From: CBDCWQ01 sp965223435 | GTDB taxonomy: Bacteria > Myxococcota > Kuafuiibacteriia > Kuafuiibacteriales > Kuafuiibacteriaceae | NCBI GenBank assembly: GCA_965223435.1 | Contig: CBDCWQ010000023.1 | Coordinates: forward strand, 558,001 to 622,000 | Reading direction: 5' to 3' | DNA: 64,000 nucleotides | Shown: positions 35,806 through 44,972 of the stretch, one piece after another | Position numbering within the stretch: position 1 is the stretch's first letter | Layout of the letters: each line of letters opens with the position of its first letter | Notes under the pieces: generated by a model | What the model was told of the DNA's origin: nothing | Seen by the model: only the letters and a program-made list of their open reading frames with translations | The model's database searches: none | Made by a program: the position numbers and the translations under genes

Positions 35806-37692
35806 CTAAAAATCTAGGCTCAAACCCAAGGCCCAGGTCAGGTCGCTGACCCGCAGCGTCTCTTTTTGACCGAAGGCAGGAGTCCAAGAGCGCGAGACGT
35901 CAAAGAAAAGGCTACTGTGTTCAATGCCCATGTCTCGGAGCGATCGCGTTGCGGTTCCATCGAGACTGTCAAGTCGAAGCGCGACACCCAAAGATGTCAG
36001 CCATCCAAAAGTCGTACCCTTTGCGGATCCTGCTCCACTTTGAGCAAGTGTTCCGTTACCCTGGGTGACCCACCAGTGGAAGGCGACGACGCCAGCCTTG
36101 GCATACGGTACGAGTTCCCATTCCGTGGTGTCGGCCAGATGCGTGAAACGATAGACCACCACTGCCGCAGTGGGAACAAGACGAAAGCTTGTCTTGTCGG
36201 CGCTACTTCGTTTGCTGCAAAGGCGACCGCCTTGATCTTCCGCGCATGCCGGTGCAGAAGTGACAAGATGGCCGGCGGATAGGCCGAGGCCCAATGAGCC
36301 CGCCCGCCATGAGAAATATCGGTCGAGTTCAACTTGAAACATCCACTTGGTGCCACTGCCGTACACGGTTTCGAACGGCTTGCCCGCGAGTCCAGCTTCG
36401 CGGTCGATTTCGGGAAAATGGGGCCCAGCCCGAAGTTCGAGGCTCCACTTGGAGCGGTGTGCATGACGGGAACGGGAAAACAAGGAATCCACTCCATGCT
36501 GCGCCATAGACTCGTTCCCCTGTGAGACCAAGGCAACCATGGTTATGGCCAACGTGAGCGCCCTTCGCGCCGAACGGTCACCGCGCAAACCTCGCCGTCT
36601 CAGAATCCATACGAGTACAAACAACAGGAAAACCGGACCCGGCGGCGTTTCGGTGAGCGGACCAAGGGCGCGACACCCACCGCCTTGAGCGTCTCCGCCG
36701 GAGGCGTGATAAATTTCCCAAAAGTCGAGCGAAGGTACCGGCCGGGTTTCTTTAGGGGATGGGGAGACGATTGTAAAATTCCCACTGGAGTCGACGACCA
36801 GGAGCCGGACACCGATTTTATCTTCTTCACCCAACTCGACGCCAGAGACGTCAATATTTAGCTCGGAAGCTTTTGCATCGGCTTCTCCACAAAGAAACTC
36901 TGGCGAAGGTTCGTGTTGGTCCAGCGGCCCCCGATCATCGTCGTCTGGGTTTTCTGAGCAGAGGTCCCTTGTCCGTACGTACGCAGGCTCTATGGTTTCG
37001 CTAAGGTTGAGTGAGGTCTCCTGACTTTTGTTGACTCGGCTGCATATAGCCTGAAAATGTGCCAAATCCGTGGACCGCGCATCGGAGAAAGACCACGCGA
37101 GGACAAGATGCGCCTCGCCGGCTTTGAGGGACAGTTTATCGGGTTTATCGGGAGGCGTTGTATCGACTGGGACCCCGGCATGTGAGACCGAAAAGTCGGG
37201 CTCACCGTCACCGTCGTCATCGAGAACAAACCAGATTGTTCGGTTTGTCTCCACCAGATCCTCGCATTCCCCATTGGGTGGCGAAATGATACGCGACGAA
37301 TCAACCCAGATCGTTTCTTTAGTCCGAAGTTTGTCGAGGTTCACTGTCGCAATGGGTTCGTCGCCGCAGATTTCGCTTCGGTCTTGAGTCGGGGCGTCAC
37401 ACGCCGGGCCCGCCCAAATCTCAAGGCTTCGGTTTGAGGCCGTTGGTGCGTTCTCCAGCAGAAGTTCAATGCCGACCTGGGCTTCACTCTGACAGTCACA
37501 TCGCGATTTCCCCCACCATGATTGATAGGTATCCCCGCTCATCAGCACAGATTGCTCCGATGAGCCATCGCGAACGCGCAACCTGACTTGAAGGTCACCG
37601 TAGGCGCCGAGCTCGGCTCTTGAACTGGGGTCTTGCGCGAAAGCTGTTACCGGAAGAGTCCCGAGAAAGAAGCTGAAACAAATGAGTCGCAT
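35806..37692 (-). CDS. MXAN_2561-like exported protein fused to MXAN_2562-like outer-membrane barrel
   Basis: 628 residues. A signal peptide (FFLGTLPVTAFAQ) opens an exported part with DDDGDGEPDFSVSHAG and a fibronectin-III-like stretch (LVLAWSFSDAR). At about 360 comes GGGCRALGPL, then a hydrophobic span (PGPVFLLFVLVWI) and RRRG, the pattern of a MYXO-CTERM sorting tail. Instead of ending, the frame continues into a second hydrophobic segment (ALTLAITMVALVSQ) and a beta-barrel with ELRAGPHFPEID, SLGLGLSAGHLVT, VPYAKAGVVAFHWW, GTTFGWLTSLGVALRLD and a final aromatic-ended strand (GLSLDF). From memory, MXAN_2561-family and MXAN_2562-family proteins are normally separate neighbouring genes, so this is a fusion or a lost stop. 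Confidence 0.75.
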   Translation of the reverse strand: MRLICFSFFLGTLPVTAFAQDPSSRAELGAYGDLQVRLRVRDGSSEQSVLMSGDTYQSWWGKSRCDCQSEAQVGIELLLENAPTASNRSLEIWAGPACDAPTQDRSEICGDEPIATVNLDKLRTKETIWVDSSRIISPPNGECEDLVETNRTIWFVLDDDGDGEPDFSVSHAGVPVDTTPPDKPDKLSLKAGEAHLVLAWSFSDARSTDLAHFQAICSRVNKSQETSLNLSETIEPAYVRTRDLCSENPDDDDRGPLDQHEPSPEFLCGEADAKASELNIDVSGVELGEEDKIGVRLLVVDSSGNFTIVSPSPKETRPVPSLDFWEIYHASGGDAQGGGCRALGPLTETPPGPVFLLFVLVWILRRRGLRGDRSARRALTLAITMVALVSQGNESMAQHGVDSLFSRSRHAHRSKWSLELRAGPHFPEIDREAGLAGKPFETVYGSGTKWMFQVELDRYFSWRAGSLGLGLSAGHLVTSAPACAEDQGGRLCSKRSSADKTSFRLVPTAAVVVYRFTHLADTTEWELVPYAKAGVVAFHWWVTQGNGTLAQSGAGSAKGTTFGWLTSLGVALRLDSLDGTATRSLRDMGIEHSSLFFDVSRSWTPAFGQKETLRVSDLTWALGLSLDF

Positions 37693-38188
37693 GCCCTTTG
37701 GCGCAAAGCAACCAGCGTGCCAAGATCAAAGTCTATGGAAACACGCGTTGATGCGCTTTCCCTGCGGAGAATTCTGACACCTTGTCTGCGCTCTTTCGAC
37801 AGCGTGTCAAAAGGAGAATACCCTTGCTGGTCCTGGTCCGTCCGCCAGGCGTGGTCGTTTTTATCGTAACAAAGTGACGAAGCACGTCTTCCACACCAGC
37901 CGGAAAAATTCCCGCTTGCTGAAGAGCAACAGAGTGCGTGGGCGAATGCGCGCATCGGGGGCTGCCATCCGCTGAACCCGCGGGGCGCGAGGATCAAATC
38001 CAGCAGACCCGTGTTGGTTGCTGGATAGTCTTCAGGAGCTGCTGTTGGTTCGTGTTTTTTGTACGGCGCGGTGGCTCGAATGATCTGAAGCGTGCCTGAT
38101 ATGATGTGCTGCGTTTGGGCTTTGCGCAAGTAACGCTGCTTGTCTGCCGCGTTTGAGGTGTTGTCAACCTCCATAAGGATGTGTGGTT
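37693..38188. other. Divergent intergenic region, no gene seen
   Basis: Between the fused outer-membrane protein gene (minus) and the broken QKGPF lipoprotein gene (plus). A 175-codon minus-strand frame crosses it, but it overlaps the neighbouring gene and has no recognisable domain. It should hold two promoters. Confidence 0.4.
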
Positions 38189-40505
38189 ATGAAATAGGAA
38201 TGCTCGTTGTCTGTCCTTTCTCGCAGCCGTCATTTCGTGCTCGCCCGTCAGTTCTGTGCCGAAAGAAGGCACGTATCTATCTGAGGTTCACGTAGGCGGA
38301 AGTGCACAAAAGGGCCCGTTTGCTGCGGGCGCAGTCGTTCATGCCGTCTATGTGGACCCCCGAGGCAGGGCGGCTCCGGAAGAATTTGAAACCGAGACCA
38401 CGAATGATCTGGGGGATTTCTCTTTGGACTTGCCCGCTTTGGGGATCTTGTCCTTGGTTGCTACAGGGCGTTACTACGCCGAAGCTTTAGGGCGTTTGTC
38501 CAATGCGCCCATCTCCCTCCGTGCATACCGATCGGTGTCAAAGGACGATGCGGCGGTGCATATCAATGCCGTTACGGACCTGACGTTCGATCGCGTGTCC
38601 TGATTGATCGAGACTGGAATGGGACTTGCAGAGGCAACAAAACAAGCCGAACGGAACTTGTGCATGAACTTGGGCTTGGAGCGAAAGACTTTGTGCCTCA
38701 CATTTCAGGCGCGGAAATGAATATCCTGGGTGGTCATTCCGAAGACAACGTCTATCTGTTGGCTCTGAGCGCCGTATTGACCAAAGCAGCGATGCTTCGA
38801 GAGGTGTCCGAGCACAATGCGCTTCAGGAGATGATGCGCTCAATCGCAGCCGACCTGAGCGAGGATGGTGCGCTGGATAGCAAATGGAAGATAGAGCTAG
38901 AAAACGCGGCCGTTCAGGTCGACCCCCATCAGGTTTCCGGCGATCTGGCCACCTACCTGAAGAGCCTAGGTGTATCGGTGGGCCTGCCTCATTTAGACTT
39001 TGTGCTGAATCCGAAACACAGCACGGCCGGCAGCTGTCTACTTTCGTACATTGATCCTAAGTTGTGTGATCAAGCCGTCGCACATTCGCGAACGATCGAT
39101 TCCGATGTTGCGCAGCAGCTTCGCGCTTTTGACAAGAAGGTTCTGACGCAATTGCAGTCTTTTGAAAAAGAGCTCGAACCTTATCCAGAGGCAGGTGCGC
39201 TTCAGGTCGATGTATGGAGTTCCTACCCAAGTGGCGCAGCGTCTATCGCCGAGCCGGACGCCTACCAGGTGCGGGTCGTTGCAACGACAGATGTCGACTA
39301 TCCCGTTCAGTTCCCTTATACGTGTCGTGACGATGTCGTGCGTCATTGGCGTTCGGTCCCAGTCAATCTCACGGACATGGTGTTCATGGCCACAGAATTG
39401 GCCGTTGGCCGGAACATCTTCGGAAAAAAGAAGACGCGCCTCCAATATCAAGGGGTGGTCACACTGGACCTCCCGGACGGCCGTCGCCTTGACCACCGTC
39501 AATATAAGGTAGCCATCTTTACGCATCGGGGTGCGGTAGAACGTCTTGTGGCCGAAGCGCCGGTCAATGCGGACGGAAGCTATCGAGCTCTGCCCGCGCT
39601 ACCTACGCTGACTGCGCTTAGGGCCACGCTGATCAAGATATCGAATGACCAGGTGGTGGCTTTGACCCATCGCACGGTCACCAGACCAAACGCGCCGGTT
39701 TGGACGTCACGTGGTCAATGGATGGCGCCTCGGGTGGTTGAAGGCAAGAAGACCTTTGAGTTGGTTGACAAAGCGACCGGTGAGGTGGTGGACGCGGTTT
39801 CTGAGGACTCCAACCTTCTTGTCTCCTACCGGGTACCGTACTCAGACGGACTCTACCGCTATCTTTCGCATACGACCAAGCCGTGGCCAGCATCGTGGCG
39901 GTCAATAGTCTCGACGAAGCGACGGCCACTCGGTGGATTCTCGGACTTCTCTCGGCGGTTTCTGAGGACGGTCAGATACCGTTTTCAGTCAACCAAAAGT
40001 CTGGGTCATCCATCGATCCCTATTATCGAGTAGGGGCCGAGATGTGGGGGTTTTATGCGTTTGGATGGTATCTACAAAAATATTCAGACAACGCCATTTC
40101 GCCCCCTGGTTAAAGAGGCGCGTGGCCTAGATCGTTTGATTGAACTCTGCCTGAAATCCCAAAAAGACAACACGGGGCTTGGCAGCGCACAATCAATAAC
40201 AGCCACCTCGTCCATCTTTGAGGCCTCCACCAGCAAAACATCCCAAGGACTTCTCTACCTGCTTACCTCCACATCGACCGGTACCGTCGATGCGCCGGCG
40301 TTGTTCACCGGCGGTAGGGGTTGGTATGGAAGAGAGTGTGGTGGTCCGATCGCCTATGGCTTGCCCACGCCGGAGGCCACGGATGACATTATCGATCCCT
40401 ATATCCGTATTGAACACGCTGGGCTTGACTACGACATTCCACGGGAAGGTTCGCCCGTAGAGAAAGAGCAGCTTTCAAATATTTGCCGGGGTTGGTCTCT
40501 TTATC
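38189..40505 (+). pseudogene. QKGPF-type lipoprotein gene, broken in several places (right-arm copy)
   Basis: The paralog of the left-arm copy, in opposite orientation. AAGGAT precedes an ATG at 38189, but a one-base shift follows almost at once; corrected, the leader ends FLAAVISC, a lipobox. Next are the beta module (VHVGGSAQKGPFAAGAVV), a TGA at 38601-38603 where the left copy has Arg, a frame change near 38660, and then a long good stretch (MNILGGHSEDNVYLLALSAVL, RAFDKKVLTQLQSFEKELEP, VTLDLPDGRRLDHRQYKV). Two more shifts lie near 39865 and 40100. After GWSLYPLYQRG the sequence stops matching the left copy and enters RHS sequence. The protein cannot be made whole from this copy as written. 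Confidence 0.82.
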
Positions 40506-42950
40506 CGCTCTATCAAAGGGGGCTATTGACCTGGAACGAAACCCCGGTGGCGGAGATCTCTCAGACCGATGCAAACGGCAATACCATTCGATTCACCTAT
40601 GATCTTTTAGGTCGGCGAATCGACAAGAAGAGCCGGAGGGACAAAGCACCTGGACCTATAACAAAGAAGTCCCCGCTCAAGGGAAGCTTGTTCAGGTGAC
40701 GGGCCCTGGCGGCTATTCCAAACGTCTGTATTACGATGCGTTGATGCGTGTATCAAAGAGCATCACGACACTCGAGGGTACCGACTATCGTGTGTCCTAT
40801 CGTTACGATCAACACAGCCGAAAGAAGGTTCTCGAGTACCCCACCGGTTTTGCGGTGGGTTTTCACTACAACGAACGAGGGCATCTTCGAACCGTATGCC
40901 GTACGTCTCAGGGGTCTTCGGTGCCTGGTTCTTGTACAACCAGATCGGATGGTTCGGCCGATGTGTTTTGGGAGGCCCAGAAAACTTCTGCGGATAGCCG
41001 GATGGAACGCGTTCGTTTGGGGAATGGTTTGGAAACGACGTGGGCATACAATCGGAACACGGTCCCGTATCCACACACCTCTGGTTCAGGACTTAAGTTA
41101 TCATTTCGATGCCGGCGGCAATCTTATCGAACGCCGTGACGAACTTCGAGGTTCGGTTGAGAACTTTGGGTACGACAGTTTGAATCGGCTGGTTCGGTCC
41201 GAAGTTGTGGGTGGTACCCCCATTTCAGTGGTCTACGATGCGCTCGGCAATATTCGCAATAAAAGTGATGTGGGCGATTTTTGTACGAAAGCGAACGCCC
41301 TCATGCGATGACCTCCATAAAGGGCGTAGGCGCCAACCGCTATCGCTATGACGCCAATGGGAATCGCACGGCGAGCAGAGATGGAAAGGTTGTCTACAAC
41401 TCCTTGAATAAGCCGGTTTCCATTGAAGCTGGGGAAGCGGGTCACCGCTTTTTGTATGACCCCGACCACAATCGATTTCAGCAGCAAATCTATCATTCGG
41501 GTCAGTTGCTGCAGACGAAGTGGTACGTAGATGGGGTCTACGAAAAGTCGGTGGATGGTTTGGGTCGTGCTCAACACGTACACTATATTTCGGCCGGGGG
41601 TGATGCTCCATTCGCCATATACATCGAAACGGAGGCGGCAAAAACAGCTATACCCTCGGTGGAAGAAAGCACACCGCTTACGCTTCAGTATCTGCACCGG
41701 GACCACTTGGGTTCGGTGCAAACGGTGACCGATGAAGCGGGCCAATTGGTTGATGAGCTGAGCTTTGGCCCGTGGGGTCGAAGGCGGAGCCCGGGCTGGA
41801 AGGAGCGAGCATCAGACGGTGGTTCCCTTCGTGGGTTTACTGGCCACGAACAACTGGACGGCGTGGGTTTGGTGCACATGAATGGACGACTCTATGATCC
41901 CACGGTCGCCCGTTTCTTGAACCCAGACCCTTTTGTGCAGGAGGCTCTTTCAACCCAGAATCTCAATCGGTATAGCTATGTGCTGAATAATCCGATGCAA
42001 TCGCATCGAGGTTGTGGGCCCCGAGTCGGAAACGACCCAGGTTGTGTATGATGGCAATCGTCAGCGTGTTCAGGAGACTGACCCTCTAGGCCGGGTCACG
42101 GTGAATGCCTACGATCCGCTCGGTCGTATGATCGCTGTCTTGGATAGAGAGAAGAATGTCACTCGCTACGAATACAATGCCTTTGGTGATCGCACTGCGG
42201 TCATTGATGCTTTAGGGTATCGAACCGAAGTCGAGTACGACGCTGCCGGAAATGCTGTATTGGAGATTGATGCCTTGGGCGTCGAAACCCGTCGGGAGTA
42301 CGACGCACTGAACCGACTCACCGCAGTTGTTGTGGCTGCGAACATGCCGGATGATGCTGCAGTCACCAGGCTTGTGTACGACGCGAAAGGACAGCCCACT
42401 GAGCGAATCGATGCCGTAGGTGCCCGCACCCGATGGGTCTTTGATGCGCGGGGGCGTCAAGTGAAACAGACCCAACAGGGCCAAACGGCTACCCAAGATC
42501 GGGTTTTCGAATATGAGTACGACGGTGCCAATCGACTTTTGCGTCGAATCGATCCCAAAGAGCACGTGACGGACTTCCATTATGATGCTGCGAACCAGTT
42601 GCGGATCCAAACGGATGCGCTCGCGCAAAGCACTCACTTTGCCTACGACGAAAATGGCAATCGCACGAAGCAAACGGATGGCGCCGGTCGCACGACGGTC
42701 TCGCAATACGACCCATCGAACCGTTTGGTTCGTGTCTTGACCAACGGACAAGAACGCCCCTTTCGCTAGGATCTCAGTGCTCGGCTTATTGAGGAAAAGG
42801 ATGCCCGTGGAGGGATAACCACTCACGAATACGATCCCGCGGGTCAGCGCATCGGTACCACCGTCGCGGTGAATACCCACGATGAAGCCACCACCGATTT
42901 TGCGTATGATGCTTTGGGCCGTCAGACGGCGGTCACCAATGGTCGGGGGC
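40506..42950 (+). pseudogene. RHS/YD-repeat gene, decayed and rearranged
   Basis: YD repeats (TDANGNTIRFTYDLLGRR, RLYYDALMRVSK, NFGYDSLNRLV, VYDALGNIRNK, NRYRYDANGNRTASRDG) are spread over three frames, with shifts near 40635, 41085 and 41276. The RHS core follows: YLHRDHLGSVQTVTDEAG, SFGPWGRRR, GFTGHEQLDGVGLVHMNGR and YDPTVARFLNPDPFVQ, ending NRYSYVLNNPM near 42000. That is normally the border to a variable C-terminal toxin. Here the sequence instead jumps back into YD repeats (VVYDGNRQRVQETDPLGR onward), which run to about 42950 with an in-frame stop at 42767. RHS proteins build a shell around an exported toxin; no toxin or immunity gene is recognisable. Confidence 0.8.
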
Positions 42951-42953
42951 ATC

Positions 42954-42990
42954 TTGCCCGTATTCCGCGAAAATTCGGTCCTGACAAAGA
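42954..42990 (-). repeat. 37-bp dispersed repeat, copy B (possible element end)
   Basis: Inverted relative to copy A at 19370-19406, with 32 of 37 bases matching. It begins exactly where the YD-repeat frame loses its RHS character (GRQTAVTNGRGHLA, then unrelated residues). It may mark a mobile-element border that truncated the RHS gene. Confidence 0.6.
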
Positions 42991-43149
42991 TCTCCGACAG
43001 CCGTGTGCGGCTAGAGTCCTGAGCGGTTTCGGCGCACACGATTTTATTCGTGTCTGCACACGTCTTGCGCAAGTATTAGACCGTATGGGTGTTGGGTTGT
43101 TTTGGCTTTATCGTTCCGATGGTCGACGAGCGTGACCCGAGCCACGATT

Positions 43150-43599
43150 TCAGCTTTCGTCTGACAACCAACTGAGGTCCATCAGATCTTGTGGACGACC
43201 AGCAGCCCGCTTCGCTCGAATCAATTCTTTTTTGCCAAGGTAGAATACATTAAGCTTACCGTAACGGCCCCTAACCTTTGTCGACCACGCCTCTTCAAAG
43301 GTCACACCGCGGATCGACGTTAGAAAGTCCACACGATTTGGCGCAACACCCAACTGAATAACTTGTTCCGGCTCGGTGAAGTCCGTAACCGAAAGCCCAA
43401 GTTCACCAAATCCAAAAGCCCGAAGGGCTTCCAAGAGTCGAGCAGCATTGTCGGAAGTGCGCTCGATAAGGACGTCCACGTCTTTCGTGTACCGAGGCTT
43501 TGCGTGAAAAGCGACCGCGTGGGCTCCGACGACAATCGCTTTAACGTGATACTTGTTTAAGTATCCGAACAGATCTTCGAAGTCCTTCGTTACGCTCAT
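43150..43599 (-). CDS. Nucleotidyltransferase-fold protein (MNT/DUF6036-like)
   Basis: 149 residues from the ATG at 43599; the frame extends much further upstream but through non-coding-like sequence. The motif IVVGAHAVAFHAKPRYTKDVDVLIE is the nucleotidyltransferase signature, with a Gly-rich turn and the DVD metal-binding pair. Later blocks LLEALRAFGFGELGL, VIQLGVAPNRVDFLTSIRG and LNVFYLGKKELIRAKRAAGRPQDLMDLSWL match small antitoxin/toxin-type NTases, where the RPQDLMDL tail is conserved. It overlaps the small upstream gene by 59 bp. Such pairs are common in myxobacteria and may act as toxin-antitoxin-like units; which member is toxic cannot be told here. Confidence 0.85.
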   Translation of the reverse strand: MSVTKDFEDLFGYLNKYHVKAIVVGAHAVAFHAKPRYTKDVDVLIERTSDNAARLLEALRAFGFGELGLSVTDFTEPEQVIQLGVAPNRVDFLTSIRGVTFEEAWSTKVRGRYGKLNVFYLGKKELIRAKRAAGRPQDLMDLSWLSDES

Positions 43600-43738
43600 T
43601 ACGATTGCTCCACCACTGCCGTCGCAAGTCTTCCAACGCGGCCACGCGCTCGTCTGGCAAGAGCTCAGCCCAAAATTCGCGGTCTGCCTCCCGTTCTTCT
43701 TCGAAACCTGAGCATTTCCGGACCCATATCTTGGCCAT
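43541..43738 (-). CDS. Small acidic/basic partner protein of the nucleotidyltransferase
   Basis: 65 residues: the N-terminal KIWVRKCSGFEEEREADREF, then WAELLPDERVAALEDLRRQ, ending in a basic tail. It recalls small proteins with the pattern 'ADLEFW..L.PDERVA.LE.LRR.W' that I remember beside DUF6036-type nucleotidyltransferases. Its last 59 bases overlap the start of the transferase gene, which points to translational coupling. Proposed role: partner or antitoxin-like regulator (inference). Confidence 0.7.
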   Translation of the reverse strand: MAKIWVRKCSGFEEEREADREFWAELLPDERVAALEDLRRQWWSNRNERNEGLRRSVRILKQVSR

Positions 43739-43961
43739 GCTCTCATGGTAGATGCATCGAAGATGACATTCAAGCCCTTCGTTGCTTTCAAGCGTGCCCC
43801 AGGGAGCTTAGACCCCCCATAGACGCTGGGACGCATCGCTGGCTGGGAACTCTGATGGGTTGATGGTGGCAGCCCCTCCGTCTGTTCAGCGGGCGGGGTG
43901 AAACCCCTTGCAAGAACATGGGGTCTCGGGTGCGCTGCTTTGGTCGCAAGATGCATGGCAC

Positions 43962-44041
43962 GCCAGGAAGGCCCATCAGTGTGTGAAAACCGGCCCGAAG
44001 CCGGTATTTCTCTTGGTTTGTGAACGGTGGGCCTTCCTGGC
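43962..44041. repeat. Nested inverted repeats upstream of the nucleotidyltransferase pair
   Basis: A perfect 14-bp inverted repeat, GCCAGGAAGGCCCA at 43962-43975 and its complement at 44028-44041. It encloses a second hairpin ACCGGC-CCGAA-GCCGGT (43989-44005) followed by ATTTCTCTT. The inner hairpin could end rightward transcription; the outer arms could be a small mobile-element scar or an RNA fold. No gene lies within it. Confidence 0.6.
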
Positions 44042-44109
44042 TTGGAAATCAAAACGATGCGAAAATGGTCAGATGTTCGTTTGTGCTCGGTGCGGATTCG
44101 AAAAAGCTT

Positions 44110-44460
44110 CCGGATGCAGCGAAGCGCTGTTCTGAGTGCCAAGAAGCCCCGCTTCTTATGGGCGGTTTCGTCTCGAGGAGGAAATCGGGTCCGGGCCGTC
44201 GCTGTTCTGAGTGCCAAGAAGCCCCGCTTCTTATGGGGCGGTTTCGTCTCGAGGAGGAAATCGGGTCCGGGGCCGTCGGAACGACGTTTCGTGCCACGCG
44301 AGTGGAAGATGGGCAGCGTCTTGCCATCAAGGAACTCTTTGTTCGCAACGGGGAAAGTCGACCGCACTATACCTCGTCCAAGAGTTTCGGGACGGTGAGA
44401 ATTTTGCGGCTGCGTTGGCGCGATGGCGTTATAGCGAGTACGAAGTGTGGGTGTTGCACG
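44110..44460 (+). pseudogene. Ser/Thr protein kinase relic (N-terminal lobe)
   Basis: The piece CSECQEAPLLMGRFRLEEEI with GSGAVGTTFRATRVEDGQRLAIKELFVR is a kinase N-terminal lobe preceded by a half zinc-ribbon: glycine loop GSGAVG and the AIKEL catalytic Lys. After a frame change it resumes with ALYLVQEFRDGENFAAALARW and RYSEYEVWVL, the hinge region. About 40-50 residues between the two pieces are missing, and everything beyond WVL (catalytic loop, DFG) is gone. It is a dead remnant of a bacterial Hanks-type kinase. A 75/77-bp tandem duplication lies within its 5' part. Confidence 0.7.
44126..44277 (+). repeat. Tandem duplication, 75 and 77 bp, in the kinase relic
   Basis: Copy 1 is 44126-44200 and copy 2 is 44201-44277. 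They are identical except that copy 1 has GGG where copy 2 has GGGG in two places. Both differences are single-base losses in G runs. Confidence 0.85.
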
Positions 44461-44972
44461 CGAACCCCAACCAATGCTACCTGCCATCGCCCACAGGCGT
44501 CCGCACCCGGGCGATACTTTGTAGAAGCGCTCATTCCCAATATCGGACTTCACGGAGCTTGTGCCGTGAACCGAACGCCAGCGTGGGAGGTCACCGACTG
44601 TAGCCCTTCGGAGTGGTGAACGATATTGGCTACGTTTTTTGGTGGCGATCCTGCTCCCGGGTGCTTGCAAGGAACATTGATCAATTCGCCTGTTGAAGTC
44701 GTTCGCGCCCGCACGCGGGTCACCCGTCGGCTCGAGGGATGGGGATCATCAGGCTATAGCAACTGAAGGGGTTCCTCCGGGCATGTTTGTTCCCGAGATT
44801 GGACACGTATGGTTGGTTTGCCCCAGGTTCATGTTCAGGGCGGCCCGCAAGATGATGCTCTATCGTGGGCAAAAGATGTTGACCACGCTCGGAGAATGTC
44901 TTCTTTGGGGCAAGAATTCTAGCGGTGCCTCTAAGTGGGGGAGCTATTTCTGTTGCGACGTTCGGGGGAACC
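44461..44972. other. Leader region upstream of the right giant gene
   Basis: No supported coding frame. It should contain the giant gene's promoter and untranslated leader. A GGGGG run lies just before the ATG at 44973 and may serve as a weak ribosome-binding site. No clear promoter was identified. Confidence 0.4.

Noticed and set aside
37647..38174. 175-codon minus-strand frame
   Set aside because: Lies in a divergent intergenic region and overlaps the neighbouring outer-membrane gene out of frame; no recognisable features.
43600..44670. Upstream extension of the nucleotidyltransferase frame to 506 codons
   Set aside because: The extension reads through the small partner gene and through the antisense of the kinase relic; the family start is at 43599.
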